Numbered from the stretch's first letter, positions 51,888-61,139 are shown. The stretch is DNA of 64,000 bases from Verrucomicrobiota bacterium (GCA_016235555.1 JACRKC010000112.1:1-64000), one strand, 5' to 3'. Program-made: numbers and translations. The notes: generated by a model from the sequence alone, not told the origin.

Positions 51888-53981
51888 ATGGACTTCTTCG
51901 AAGCCCAAGCTCACGCGAAGAAACGCACCTCGCGGCTGACGTGGCTCTTTGCCCTCGCTGTCGTGGGCACCGTGGCGGCTACTTACTTCGCCGCCGTCCT
52001 CGCGCTCAACTTCGTCAACCGCGACGACTCGCCACGCTACCACCGCGAAAACCGCAACGGCACCATCGTCCGCGTCCGCGACGCCGAGTCGCCCGGCCTG
52101 CGCCTCTGGCAGCCGCGTGTCTACGTCTGGACCACGCTCGGCACCCTCGCCGTCATCGGCCTCGCTTCGCTCTACAAGTGGCGCGAATACTCCGCCGGCG
52201 GCGCCGCCGTCGCCGAGAGCGTCGGCGGCCGCCGCGTCGATCCCCGCACGACCGACACGCTCGAACGCCGCCTGCTCAACGTCGTCGAAGAGATGGCCAT
52301 CGCCTCCGGCATCCCCGTGCCCGCCGTCTACGTGCTCGACGACGAAAACGCCATCAACGCCTTCGCCGCCGGTCTCACGACGAACGACGCCGTCGTGGCC
52401 GTCACCCGCGGCACCATGGAAAAACTCTCGCGCGACGAACTGCAGGGCGTCGTCGGCCATGAGTTCAGCCACATCCTCAACGGCGACATGCGCCTCAACC
52501 TTCGCATCGGCGCCATCGTGTTCGGCATCCTCGTCATCGGCCTCGCCGGCCGCGGCCTGCTCTGGTCGATGCGCAACGTGCGCGTGAGTTCGCGCGACAG
52601 CAAAGGCTCCGGCGGCCTCGTCATCGGCATGTTCTTGGTCGGCCTCGCCCTGCTGATCATCGGTTACGTCGGCTACTTTTTCGGCCGGCTCATCCAGGCC
52701 GCCGTCTCGCGCCAGCGTGAGTTCCTCGCCGATGCCTCCGCCGTCCAGTTCACCCGCAATCCCGGTGGCATCGCCGGCGCGCTGAAGAAAATCGGCGGCT
52801 ACGCCCTCGGCTCCTCCCTGCAAACCTCCAAAGCCGCCGAGATCGGCCACTTTTTCTTCGCGCAGGGCTTCACCTCGTCGCTCGCCAGCCTCTTCGCCAC
52901 GCACCCGCCGCTCGACGAACGTATCCGCGCCATCGAACCCAGCTTCGACGGCCAGATGTTCGAGCCGCCCGAGGTCGTCGACATCGAGAAGGAATCTTTC
53001 CAGACCGCCGGCTTCCAGCGCGGCCCGCGCTACACGCCCGACGAAACCGCCCAGCGCGCCTTCGCCGCGCCCGCCGCCGTCCCGCCGCCGCGACTCGCGA
53101 CGCGCATTCCCTATCAACCCGCCGCCGCCGTCGCCCGCATCGGCGCCCTCGCCGACGAACATTTCCAGCGTGCCCAGCAGCTTCTGGCCGCGATCCCCGC
53201 CGGTTTGCGCGACGCCACTCGCGATCCCGCGCTCGCCCCCGCCATCGTCTACGGCCTCCTCCTCGACGGCCCGCCCGACGTGCGGGAGAAACAACGCTCT
53301 CTCATCGAAAAAATCGCCGGCCCCGGGACCGCCGCCGCCCTCGACCGCCTCGGCCCCGCGCTCAGCCTCGTCGACCCCGCGGCACGCCTCCCCCTCCTCC
53401 AGCTCTGCACGCCCGCGCTCCGCACGCTCGACGCCGCCAGCCCTGAGCCTGCCGAACGGGGCGCGCTCGATCGCTTCGTCACCACGCTCGACGAACTGGT
53501 CCACGCCGACGGCTCCGTCTCCACCTTCGAGTTTTCGCTGCAGAAGACGCTCCAGCGTTCGCTCGACCTCAGCCGCGCGCCCGGCGCCGGCGCGACGCAG
53601 CTTCACTCCTTCCACGCCGTCGTGCGCGAAATCTCCGTCGTGCTCTCCGCGCTCGCCCACACTTCAAGCGCCGACACCGACGAGGCCGCGCGCGCCCGCC
53701 CTGAGCTTGCCGAACGGGCCTTCGCCGCCGGCGCCGCCCAGCTCAAACTCATCGAACAACGCCTCTATCTGCTCGCTCCCGAGGACTCCACCCTCGCCCA
53801 GCTCGACGCCGCGCTCGACCGTCTCGCGACCGCGAGCCTCCCGATCAAGCAACGCCTGCTCACCGCCGCCGCCCATGTCATCGGCGCCGACGGCACGATC
53901 CTCGTCGAGGAAGCCGAGCTCCTCCGCGCCATCTCCGCCACGCTCGACTGCCCGATGGCACCCATGTCAACTGCGGCTTGA
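51888..53981 (+). CDS. M48 family membrane metallopeptidase with C-terminal TerB-like region
   Basis: A 697-residue HtpX-like zinc protease. The start is fixed by GGAG 8 nt before the ATG. Transmembrane helices lie at about residues 14-36, 80-97 and two more after the catalytic motif. Zinc motif HEFSH at H191-H195, third ligand Glu in RQREFLADA (about E278). After residue 360 there is a long Ala-rich region, and the C-terminus (AAHVIGADGTILVEEAELLR) resembles a TerB-type helical domain, an extension not found in HtpX. It probably degrades misfolded membrane proteins. Two 21-nt repeats (53440, 53698) lie in frame in the extension. Confidence 0.87.
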   Translation: MDFFEAQAHAKKRTSRLTWLFALAVVGTVAATYFAAVLALNFVNRDDSPRYHRENRNGTIVRVRDAESPGLRLWQPRVYVWTTLGTLAVIGLASLYKWREYSAGGAAVAESVGGRRVDPRTTDTLERRLLNVVEEMAIASGIPVPAVYVLDDENAINAFAAGLTTNDAVVAVTRGTMEKLSRDELQGVVGHEFSHILNGDMRLNLRIGAIVFGILVIGLAGRGLLWSMRNVRVSSRDSKGSGGLVIGMFLVGLALLIIGYVGYFFGRLIQAAVSRQREFLADASAVQFTRNPGGIAGALKKIGGYALGSSLQTSKAAEIGHFFFAQGFTSSLASLFATHPPLDERIRAIEPSFDGQMFEPPEVVDIEKESFQTAGFQRGPRYTPDETAQRAFAAPAAVPPPRLATRIPYQPAAAVARIGALADEHFQRAQQLLAAIPAGLRDATRDPALAPAIVYGLLLDGPPDVREKQRSLIEKIAGPGTAAALDRLGPALSLVDPAARLPLLQLCTPALRTLDAASPEPAERGALDRFVTTLDELVHADGSVSTFEFSLQKTLQRSLDLSRAPGAGATQLHSFHAVVREISVVLSALAHTSSADTDEAARARPELAERAFAAGAAQLKLIEQRLYLLAPEDSTLAQLDAALDRLATASLPIKQRLLTAAAHVIGADGTILVEEAELLRAISATLDCPMAPMSTAA
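53440..53460 (+). repeat. 21-nt in-frame repeat coding PEPAER (M48 copy 1)
   Basis: Identical, on the opposite strand, to 15918-15938 in rpsK; read in the same frame. Confidence 0.8.
53698..53718 (+). repeat. 21-nt in-frame repeat coding PELAER (M48 copy 2)
   Basis: Differs from copy 1 by one base (C to T), turning PEPAER into PELAER. 237 bp separate the two copies. Confidence 0.8.
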
Positions 53982-54082
53982 TAGCGGTGACATGTTTTGC
54001 GGAATGAATCGCCGGCAGCGTCCATATCACCCCGAGATTTCCAGGCCGAATCGGTGACCTCGAAAACTCCACCCCATCCGCA

Positions 54083-55216
54083 ATGATCTCCCGTCGAAAT
54101 CTGCTCAAACTCGCCGCCGTCGGCGCGCTCGGAAGTGCAGCCGCTCCCGGACGGTCGTCCGCCCAGACTCCGCTCGACAAGAAAGGCACCGCTGCAAACT
54201 CCGCGACGAATTCGACCAAGCTCAAGATCATCGCACTCGAGGAGCATTATTGCCTGCCGGCGCTTTTCAACGAGTGGGGGCGACTGTCGCCCGAAATCAA
54301 GGGCGGCATCCTGTTTCACCAAAAGCCGATGGCGGAGATGCTGGAGGATTTCGCCGAAAAACGGCTGGCCCGAATGGACGCCATGGGCGTGGACGTGCAG
54401 GTGCTTTCGCTGACCACCCCCGGCGCCCAGGTCTTCGATTCTGCCACCGCGATCAGCTTTGCGCGTATGAGCAACGACGCCGGCGCCCGCGCGGTCGCGG
54501 CGCACCCGGATCGCTTTCAGTGTTTTGCCGCGCTGCCGATGACGGCGCCGGCCGCGCAATCGGTCGCCGAGCTGAAACGCTGCGTGGAGGAACTCGGCTT
54601 CAAGGGCTGGCTTGTGAACGGCCGCTCGCTCGATCGGCAGCTCGACCATCCCGACTTCTTCCCGATCTTTGAAGCGGCGGCGAAACTCCGGGTTCCCGTC
54701 TACCTTCATCCCCAATTGCCGCCCAAATCCGTCCGCGACGCGTATTACTCCGACCCTCGCTTCGGCGGTCCCGTGGCCGAGGGGATGTTGGCCGGCCCCG
54801 GTTTCGGCTGGCACGTGGAAGCCGGAATCCAAGCGGTGCGCCTGATTCTGTCGGGACTGTTTGATCGCCTGCCCGCGCTGCAGATTATCCTCGGACATTG
54901 GGGCGAGACCGTCGTGCCCTACATGGATCGCATCGAGAACGCCGCGCGCGTCCGGCCGGAAAAACTGGCGCGAAAAATCCCCGAATATTTCCGGAGCAAT
55001 TTCCACGTGACGCCCAGCGGCATGTTCACCGGCGGATTCCTGCCCCAGGCGATCGAGCTGATGGGCGTCGACCGGATCATGTTTTCCGTGGACGACCCGT
55101 TTGTCCCACTCCCACCCGGCGGCGCGCGGCGTTTCATCACGGAGCTGCCACTCTCCGAAACCGACAAGGCCAGGATCGCCCACGGCAACTGGGAGAAGTT
55201 GACGAAGCGAAGTTGA
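54083..55216 (+). CDS. Tat-exported amidohydrolase of the decarboxylase type
   Basis: A 377-residue amidohydrolase-2/ACMSD-family protein. The N-terminus MISRRNLLKLAAVGALG is a twin-arginine signal. The metal site begins with EEHY rather than HxH, as in gamma-resorcylate (2,6-dihydroxybenzoate) decarboxylases. Further motifs are VYLHPQLPP (metal His), ILGHWGETVVPYMDRIE and FSVDDPF (catalytic Asp). A non-oxidative decarboxylase or related hydrolase is likely; the substrate is not determined. Export is unusual for this family. It is convergent with the TIR gene downstream. Confidence 0.82.
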   Translation: MISRRNLLKLAAVGALGSAAAPGRSSAQTPLDKKGTAANSATNSTKLKIIALEEHYCLPALFNEWGRLSPEIKGGILFHQKPMAEMLEDFAEKRLARMDAMGVDVQVLSLTTPGAQVFDSATAISFARMSNDAGARAVAAHPDRFQCFAALPMTAPAAQSVAELKRCVEELGFKGWLVNGRSLDRQLDHPDFFPIFEAAAKLRVPVYLHPQLPPKSVRDAYYSDPRFGGPVAEGMLAGPGFGWHVEAGIQAVRLILSGLFDRLPALQIILGHWGETVVPYMDRIENAARVRPEKLARKIPEYFRSNFHVTPSGMFTGGFLPQAIELMGVDRIMFSVDDPFVPLPPGGARRFITELPLSETDKARIAHGNWEKLTKRS

Positions 55217-55255
55217 GCTGCACGGGGCCGCCGCTCATTCACGACTGTCGGCCGC

Positions 55256-57193
55256 TCACAATCCGATGCGCCTGACGAGGGCTTGGAATCGCGGATCGGA
55301 CCGCAGATCGTCGAGCACGGCAAAGTTGGTCAGCGAGTAAATCGTCCAGTAGTCACCCGCGCCGAGCGAGCGCTCCAGCAGCGCCAACGCCTCGCCCAGC
55401 TCTCCCAATCCCGCGTGAACATAGGCCCGTGCGGTCGCGGGCACGTAGTGGGTTTCGGCGCGCCGTCGCAGCTCCGCGAGTTGCTCGAGCGCCTCGTCCC
55501 GCCGCCCGGCTTTCGCGAGCGCATGGCCCAGCAAACCGATCACGTAGGGCACCTCGCCCGAAGAGCGCACCGCGCGCTCGAACTTGCCGACCGCTTCGTC
55601 CCATTGGCTCAACGCCAGGTGGGCTTGGCCCGCCAGTTGGAGCGCGAACCAGTATTCGGGCGCGACGTCCAGGGTCACCTGCGTCTGCCGCAGCGCCCCG
55701 GCCCAGTCGCGCTTGCCCAGCAGGGCCTGAATGAAGCACGCGTTCCACAGCGGACCGAGCGGATCGAGTTCGATGGCCCGCCGATACGTCGCAACCGCTT
55801 CGTCGTGCCGGCCCATCACGCTTTGCAGCACACCATGGACATTGCGGATGTGCGCGGATCGCGGATCGAGGGCCAGGGCGGTCTGGCAGCGTGACTCCGC
55901 CAGCGGCCAGTTCCATTCCAGCACGCCGTCGATGATCGCGCCGAGCACCGCGTGCGCGTCGGCCAGGTTCGGGTCGAGCCGGATCGCCGTCTCGAAAAGC
56001 GGGCGGGTCTTCGCCTTCTCGAACGGCTCCCGGCCGAGAATCGCCCGCGAGGCGTAGCAATCGCCAAGCCCGAAATGCGCGAGCGCGTAGTCGGGATCGC
56101 GTTCGAAAGCCTGATTGAACAGCGTGACCGCGGTGCGGAAGCCTTCGTCCGTCCAGCGATGCCAAGCGTGATAAGCCTTCAAGCAAAGTTGGTAGGCCTC
56201 CGGATTTTCGGTGGAGCGCTTCAGCACCAACGTCTTTTCGCGGCCGAGCAGCGTCACCTTGAGCGCCTCGACGACGGCGAGCGCGATCTCGTCCTGGATG
56301 TCGACGATGTCCTTCACCTCCCGGTCGTAGCGCTCCGACCAAAGGTGGTAACCGTCGGCGACCTTGATCAACTGCGCCGTGATTCGCAGCCGGTGGCCCG
56401 CCTTGCGCACGCTGCCTTCGAGCACCGCGCCGACATTGAGCGCGCGTCCGATCCCGCGCAGATCGCCCGTCCTGCCCTTGAAGGAAAACGCCGAGGTCCG
56501 CCCCGCCACCTGCAACTGCCCCACCTTGCTCAGCGCGCTGGTGATCTCCTCGGCGATACCATCGCAAAAATATTCGTTTTCCGCATCGGAACTCATGTTG
56601 GCAAACGGCAGCACCGCGACGGAGCGGTCGTCAGCCGTGGCATGAGTCTCCTGACCCATGATTTCAGCGCCCACGGGTCGGGAGACCCGTGCCACTTCCG
56701 AGCTGCCGAGCAATGTCTTCACCCGCGCGCAGAACGCCGCGACACTCGCACCATCGAGCCCTGGCCCAACCTGGGTCGCGTCGCCAAGGCGGGCCTGCCC
56801 TCCGTAGCCTTGGCGAAGGAGGGTCCACTGCACCTCGCGAAACTCATCCGGCACGTGCGCCTCGGCGTCGCGCGTGTCGTCGATCACGACCGGGAGCAAG
56901 AACGCCTTGGCCGTCGCCATCGCATGCGTGCGGCGCACGGCGAGCTTCCACTCGACCCGAAAATAGCCTTCAAGGCGGGACTGCGTGTTCGCCGAGACAA
57001 TTGGGATAAAGAGCGCGCATGAGGCAATCTGCCCGCGGATCTTCGCGTCCCAGGCATCGCCGCCGGCGAGCCCGCCTTCCTGATCAAGCCACACTTCCAC
57101 TCCCGCCGCGCGGAGCGATTCGCAAATACGCTTCGCCGCCTCCGCGTCCTGGGACGCATAGCTGAGGAAGACTGCTTTGCCTGTTTCGTTCAC
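55256..57193 (-). CDS. TIR / TolB-like / TPR protein, copy 1
   Basis: A 645-residue three-part protein. An N-terminal TIR domain ([20 protein letters not shown] to about residue 105) keeps a Glu in YFRVEWKLA at the position of the catalytic Glu of bacterial TIR NADases. A TolB-N/FlgO-like domain ([20 protein letters not shown]) spans about residues 190-315, and TPR repeats fill about 330-645. The GTG at 57193 is chosen because it gives exactly the length of the neighbouring paralogue and leaves a 7-bp gap; a TTG at 57211 would overlap that gene. No signal peptide. Two REP-like repeats are translated in the linker. Function unknown; signalling or NAD-depleting defence are possible. Confidence 0.85.
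   Translation of the reverse strand: MNETGKAVFLSYASQDAEAAKRICESLRAAGVEVWLDQEGGLAGGDAWDAKIRGQIASCALFIPIVSANTQSRLEGYFRVEWKLAVRRTHAMATAKAFLLPVVIDDTRDAEAHVPDEFREVQWTLLRQGYGGQARLGDATQVGPGLDGASVAAFCARVKTLLGSSEVARVSRPVGAEIMGQETHATADDRSVAVLPFANMSSDAENEYFCDGIAEEITSALSKVGQLQVAGRTSAFSFKGRTGDLRGIGRALNVGAVLEGSVRKAGHRLRITAQLIKVADGYHLWSERYDREVKDIVDIQDEIALAVVEALKVTLLGREKTLVLKRSTENPEAYQLCLKAYHAWHRWTDEGFRTAVTLFNQAFERDPDYALAHFGLGDCYASRAILGREPFEKAKTRPLFETAIRLDPNLADAHAVLGAIIDGVLEWNWPLAESRCQTALALDPRSAHIRNVHGVLQSVMGRHDEAVATYRRAIELDPLGPLWNACFIQALLGKRDWAGALRQTQVTLDVAPEYWFALQLAGQAHLALSQWDEAVGKFERAVRSSGEVPYVIGLLGHALAKAGRRDEALEQLAELRRRAETHYVPATARAYVHAGLGELGEALALLERSLGAGDYWTIYSLTNFAVLDDLRSDPRFQALVRRIGL
56637..56695 (-). 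repeat. In-frame BIME-like palindrome in TIR copy 1
   Basis: GTGG ... CCAC ends with two GACCC-type hairpins, 59 nt. It encodes the linker [20 protein letters not shown] between the TIR and TolB-like domains. Confidence 0.7.
56782..56825 (-). repeat. In-frame REP in TIR copy 1 (GYGGQA segment)
   Basis: Contains CGCCAAGG/CCTTGGCG arms and a GTAG on the plus strand. It is translated as [12 protein letters not shown]. Confidence 0.7.
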
Positions 57194-57200
57194 GGCTTCA

Positions 57201-59138
57201 TCACAACCCAATGCGCCGGACGAGAGCCTGGAAGCGCGGGTCGGGCCGCAGATCGTCGAGCACCGGCCAGTTGGTCAACGAGTGGATCGGCCAGTAGTCG
57301 GGCGTGCCGAGAGCACGTTCGAGAGACGCCAACGCCTCGTCCGTCTCGCCCAGTCCCGCATGGATGTAAGCCAAGGCGGTCGCGGGCACGTAGTGAGTTT
57401 CGGCGCGGAGTCGCAACTTCGCGAGCTGCTGGAGTGCCTCGTCCCGACGCCCGGCTTTCGCAAGGGCATGCCCCAGCAAACCGATCACGTAGGGCACCTC
57501 GCCGGAGGAGCGCACCGCCCGCTCGAATTCGTCGATCGCTACGTCCCACTGGCCCGTCGCCCCGTGGGCCTGGCCGGCGAATTGGAGTGCGAACCAGTAT
57601 TCGGGTGCCACCTGCAGCGCTGTTTCCCCCTGCCGGAGGGCCTCCGCCCAGTCGCGCTGGCCGAGGAATGCTTCGATCAAGGAAGCGTTCCAGAGTGGGT
57701 GAAATGGGTCGAGCTCGACGGCTCGCCGGAACATCGCGACGGCCTCGTCGTGTCGCCCCATCGCACACAAGGGAAATCCAAAGGCACCGTGCGCATGCGC
57801 CGAACGAGGATCCAGGGCGATCGCCTCTCGGCAGCGCGATTCGGCCAGCGGCCAATTCCATTCGAGCAGCCCGTCGACCAGCGCCCCCAACAGCGCGTGC
57901 GCAGGAGCCAGATTCGGGTCCAGGCGAATCGCGGTTTCGATCAGCGCCCGGATTTTCGGCACGTCGATTGGTTCCCGCCCAAGGCTGCCCCGCGCCAAAT
58001 GGCTATCTCCCAGACCGAAGTGCGCGAGGGCGTAACTGGGGTCCAGCGCGAGCGCTTGGTTGAAAAACGTGAACGCGATGCGGAAACCTTCGTCCGTCCA
58101 CCGCTGCCACGCGTGACGCGCTTTCAGACAGAGTTGGTAGGCCTCGGTGTTTTCGGTGGATCGCTTCAGCACCGCCGCCTTTTCCCGGCCGAGCAGCGTC
58201 ATCTTCAGCGCCTCGACGACGGCGAGCGCAATCTCGTCCTGGATGTCGAAGATGTCCTTCAGCTCCCGGTCGTAGCGTTCCGACCAGAGGTGGTAACCGT
58301 CGGCGACCTTGATCAACTGCGCCGTGATCCGCAGCCGGTGGCCCGCCTTGCGCACGCTGCCTTCGAGCACGACGCCGACGTTGAGCGTGCGCCCGATTTC
58401 GCGCAGATCGCCGGTCTTGCCCTTGAAGGAAAACGCCGAGGTCCGCCCGGCCACCTGCAACTGCCCCACTTTGCTCAGCGCATTCGTGATTTCCTCGGCG
58501 ATTCCGTCGCAAAAATATTCGTTCTCCGCATCGGAACTCATGTTGGCAAACGGCAGCACCGCGACGGAGCGGTCGTCAGCCGTGGCATGGGTCTCCTGAC
58601 CCATGATTTCAGCGCCCACGGGTCGGGAGACCCGTGCCACTTCCGAGCTGCCGAGCAACGTCTTCACCCGCGTGCAGAACGCCGCGACACTCGCACCATC
58701 GAGCCCTGGCCCAACCTGAGTCGCGTCGCCAAGGCGGGCCTGCCCTCCGTAGCCTTGGCGAAGGAGGGTCCACTGCACCTCGCGAAACTCATCCGGCACG
58801 TGCGCCTCGGCGTCGCGCGTGTCGTCGATCACGACCGGGAGCAAAAACGCCTTGGCCGTCGCCATCGCATGCGTGCGGCGCGCGGCGAGCTTCCACTCGA
58901 CCCGAAAATAGCCTTCAAGGCGGGACTGCGTGTTCGCCGAAATCACCGGCAAGAACAGCCCGCACTCCGCGATCTGTTTGCGGATCTTCGCGTCCCACGC
59001 ATCGCCGCCGACCAGTTCATTTTGATCGAACCAAACCTCGACGCCGGCCGCACGCAACGCTTCGCAGATGCGCTTCGCCGCCTCCGCGTCTTGCGACGCG
59101 TAGCTGAGGAAGACGGCTTGGCCGGAGGCAACGGACAT
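57201..59138 (-). CDS. TIR / TolB-like / TPR protein, copy 2
   Basis: A 645-residue paralogue of the adjacent gene with the same domain order: TIR (residues 7 to about 105, Glu81 in YFRVEWKLA), linker with two translated repeats (129-134 and 168-187), TolB-like domain (about 190-315), TPR (about 330-645). Residues from about 95 to 330 are almost identical to copy 1, while the TPR half is clearly more diverged, so the pair shows uneven divergence. Starts with ATG at 59138. Only 7 bp separate it from copy 1 and both run in the same direction, so they are probably co-transcribed. Confidence 0.87.
   Translation of the reverse strand: MSVASGQAVFLSYASQDAEAAKRICEALRAAGVEVWFDQNELVGGDAWDAKIRKQIAECGLFLPVISANTQSRLEGYFRVEWKLAARRTHAMATAKAFLLPVVIDDTRDAEAHVPDEFREVQWTLLRQGYGGQARLGDATQVGPGLDGASVAAFCTRVKTLLGSSEVARVSRPVGAEIMGQETHATADDRSVAVLPFANMSSDAENEYFCDGIAEEITNALSKVGQLQVAGRTSAFSFKGKTGDLREIGRTLNVGVVLEGSVRKAGHRLRITAQLIKVADGYHLWSERYDRELKDIFDIQDEIALAVVEALKMTLLGREKAAVLKRSTENTEAYQLCLKARHAWQRWTDEGFRIAFTFFNQALALDPSYALAHFGLGDSHLARGSLGREPIDVPKIRALIETAIRLDPNLAPAHALLGALVDGLLEWNWPLAESRCREAIALDPRSAHAHGAFGFPLCAMGRHDEAVAMFRRAVELDPFHPLWNASLIEAFLGQRDWAEALRQGETALQVAPEYWFALQFAGQAHGATGQWDVAIDEFERAVRSSGEVPYVIGLLGHALAKAGRRDEALQQLAKLRLRAETHYVPATALAYIHAGLGETDEALASLERALGTPDYWPIHSLTNWPVLDDLRPDPRFQALVRRIGL
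58582..58640 (-). repeat. In-frame BIME-like palindrome in TIR copy 2
   Basis: Same 59-nt element and reading frame as 56637-56695, with more perfect arms (CATGGGTC/GACCCATG and CACGGGTC/GACCCGTG). Confidence 0.75.
58727..58770 (-). repeat. In-frame REP in TIR copy 2 (GYGGQA segment)
   Basis: Same element as 56782-56825, with CGCCAAGG/CCTTGGCG arms and GTAG at 58749-58752 on the plus strand. Confidence 0.75.
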
Positions 59139-59343
59139 GACGAGGGGAACGCAGGCGAACTGGATGGGGCGAAGCCCATCAAAAAATGCGCCGCACGGAC
59201 TGGCGAGTGCAATTCACCCCGACGCACGGACGGGCCGGACTCGCTGCCCGGTGGTCGAAAAAATCACGCCGGCGCAACCTGCGGTTTATCAGTGTTCATT
59301 TGGTCCATCTGTGGTTAACAAAATTCGCCCAATCTTCCCCGCC

Positions 59344-59649
59344 ATGCTCGTCGTCCACGTCCACGTTCACGTCAAATCCGAGTGCATCGAAGCCTTCAAA
59401 GCTGCCACGCTCGCCAACGCCCGCGCCTCCGTGCAGGAGCCCGGCATCGCCGCCTTCGATGTCGTGCAGCAATCCGACGATCCCACGCATTTCGTCCTCG
59501 TCGAAGCCTACCGCACGCCCGCCGCCCCCGCCGCGCACAAGGAGACCGCGCACTACGCCACGTGGCGGGACACCGTCGCCCCGATGATGGCCGAGCCGCG
59601 TAGCAGCGTGAAATTCGCGAACGTGTTTCCCGAGGACGCCGCGTGGTGA
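59344..59649 (+). CDS. Antibiotic biosynthesis monooxygenase-fold protein
   Basis: A 101-residue dimeric alpha+beta barrel (ABM/YgiN-LsrG type): [20 protein letters not shown] and [20 protein letters not shown] are characteristic, with the end reading [15 protein letters not shown]. Members act as quinol or quinone monooxygenases or, as LsrG, on phospho-autoinducer-2; the sequence alone does not choose. The ATG at 59344 is chosen because homology begins there. The 205-bp gap on its left is divergent with TIR copy 2. Confidence 0.82.
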   Translation: MLVVHVHVHVKSECIEAFKAATLANARASVQEPGIAAFDVVQQSDDPTHFVLVEAYRTPAAPAAHKETAHYATWRDTVAPMMAEPRSSVKFANVFPEDAAW

Positions 59650-59663
59650 CCGACCAAAAACAA

Positions 59664-59775
59664 AACCGCTAATCTGCGCTAATCCTCGCTAATCACCGCG
59701 AACACTGAACCAGCCCCGGTCAGCGGCCGATCAGGCCGCGACTCCGCTCCGAAAGATTAGCGAAGATTAGCGGTT
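59664..59775. repeat. Inverted repeat of CGCTAATC 10-nt units
   Basis: Arms 59664-59684 and 59755-59775 are reverse complements with one mismatch in 21. The left arm continues as three tandem 10-nt units (CGCTAATCTG, CGCTAATCCT, CGCTAATCAC). It fills the gap between the monooxygenase-fold gene and the dehydrogenase gene. Confidence 0.85.
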
Positions 59776-59791
59776 CCATCCGCTTTCTCCC

Positions 59792-60946
59792 ATGCGCTTC
59801 GACTTCACCACCCCGCCCCGCATCATCTTCGGTCCCGGCTCGCTCCGCGAGGCGGCGCCCGCCGCGCGCACGCTCGGCGCGCATGCGTTCGTGCTCACCG
59901 GCCGCAATCCCTACCGCGCCTCGCCGCTCCTCGCGCAACTCGCCACCGCCAGGATCGCCGCCACCACCTTCGCGATCGCCGGCGAACCCACCACCGACCA
60001 CATCGCGACCGCCACGGCCCGCGCCCGCGCCACCGGTTGCGATTTCGTGATCGGATTCGGCGGAGGTAGCGTCATCGACTCTGCCAAGGCCGTCGGTGCC
60101 CTGCTCACCAACCCCGGCGAACCGCTCGACTACCTCGAAGTCGTCGGCCGCGGCGCGACCCTCGCCCACCCCGCCGCGCCCTGCCTCGCGATCCCCACCA
60201 CCGCCGGCACCGGCGCCGAGGTCACGCGCAACGCCGTGCTGCTCTCCGCCCAGCATCGCGTGAAAGCCAGCCTGCGCAGCCCGCACATGCTCCCGCGCGC
60301 CGCCATCGTCGATCCCGAGCTCACGCTCGGCGTGCCGCCGGCCATCACCGCGAGCACCGGCCTCGACGCCCTCACGCAACTCATCGAGCCCTACACCTCC
60401 TGCCGCGCCAATCCCTACACCGACGCGCTCGCGCTCGACGGCCTGCGCCGCGCCGCGCCCGCCCTGCGCCGCGCCTTTCGCGACGGCTCCGACGCCGCCG
60501 CCCGCGCCGATCTCTCGCTCGCCGCGCTCTACAGCGGACTCTGCCTCGCCAACGCCGGCCTCGGCGCCGTCCACGGTTTCGCCGGCCCGATCGGCGGCGC
60601 ATTCCCCGCGCCGCACGGCGCCGTCTGCGCCGCACTCCTCCCGCACACAATCGAAATCAACCTCCGCGCCGCCCGCACCCGCACGCCCGCCGCCGAGACC
60701 GAACGCCGCTACGCCGACGTCGCCCGTGCTCTCACCGGCCGCCCAAACGCCACGGCCGACGACGCCGCGCCGTTCTGCCGCGACCTCGTCGCCGAGCTGC
60801 AAATCCCGCCACTGCGCCGCTACGGCGTCACGAGCGAACACCTCCCCGCCCTCGTCGAACAATCCGCCAAAGCCAGCAGCATGAAAGCCAACCCGCTGCC
60901 GCTCACCACCGAGGAGCTGACGGAGATTCTCGCCCGCGCGCTCTGA
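59792..60946 (+). CDS. Iron-containing alcohol dehydrogenase family protein
   Basis: A 384-residue group III (Fe-ADH) dehydrogenase. The NAD-binding GFGGGSVIDSAKAVG motif sits at about residues 89-103; metal ligands are the Asp in TGLDALTQLIE and His residues in GAVHGFAGPIGGAF and PAPHGAVCA. Length is typical. Members include alcohol dehydrogenases, lactaldehyde reductases and maleylacetate reductases. A maleylacetate reductase role would fit the decarboxylase-like amidohydrolase 4.6 kb away, but this is speculative. Confidence 0.87.
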   Translation: MRFDFTTPPRIIFGPGSLREAAPAARTLGAHAFVLTGRNPYRASPLLAQLATARIAATTFAIAGEPTTDHIATATARARATGCDFVIGFGGGSVIDSAKAVGALLTNPGEPLDYLEVVGRGATLAHPAAPCLAIPTTAGTGAEVTRNAVLLSAQHRVKASLRSPHMLPRAAIVDPELTLGVPPAITASTGLDALTQLIEPYTSCRANPYTDALALDGLRRAAPALRRAFRDGSDAAARADLSLAALYSGLCLANAGLGAVHGFAGPIGGAFPAPHGAVCAALLPHTIEINLRAARTRTPAAETERRYADVARALTGRPNATADDAAPFCRDLVAELQIPPLRRYGVTSEHLPALVEQSAKASSMKANPLPLTTEELTEILARAL

Positions 60947-61008
60947 TCTGCGCCCGATCCGGTCGCCGGCTGGAGCGCGGCGACCCCACACCAGCAAAGC
61001 CGCCGCAG

Positions 61009-61025
61009 ATGACAGAAATGTAATC
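61009..61025 (+). promoter_or_regulatory. Heavy-metal response regulator-type box
   Basis: ATGACAGAAATGTAATC fits the TGACAnnnnTGTNAT-type palindrome recognised by CopR/CusR-family regulators. It lies 114 bp before the cytochrome-porin ATG; a regulator of that family is encoded downstream. Two further CTGTC half-like sequences follow within 25 bp. Confidence 0.55.
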
Positions 61026-61139
61026 TCCCTGTCCCGTTTCTGTCCCCCGCCCCGGCGCATGATGGCGCCACGACAACCCCGGCTTGCGGCCCACCCCGCG
61101 CGCCGCCGTCGCGAAAACCGCACTAACCAGAAAGCCATC

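Noticed and set aside
57194-57211. TTG start at 57211 for TIR copy 1
   Set aside because: It would overlap the end of copy 2; the GTG at 57193 gives the same length as the paralogue.
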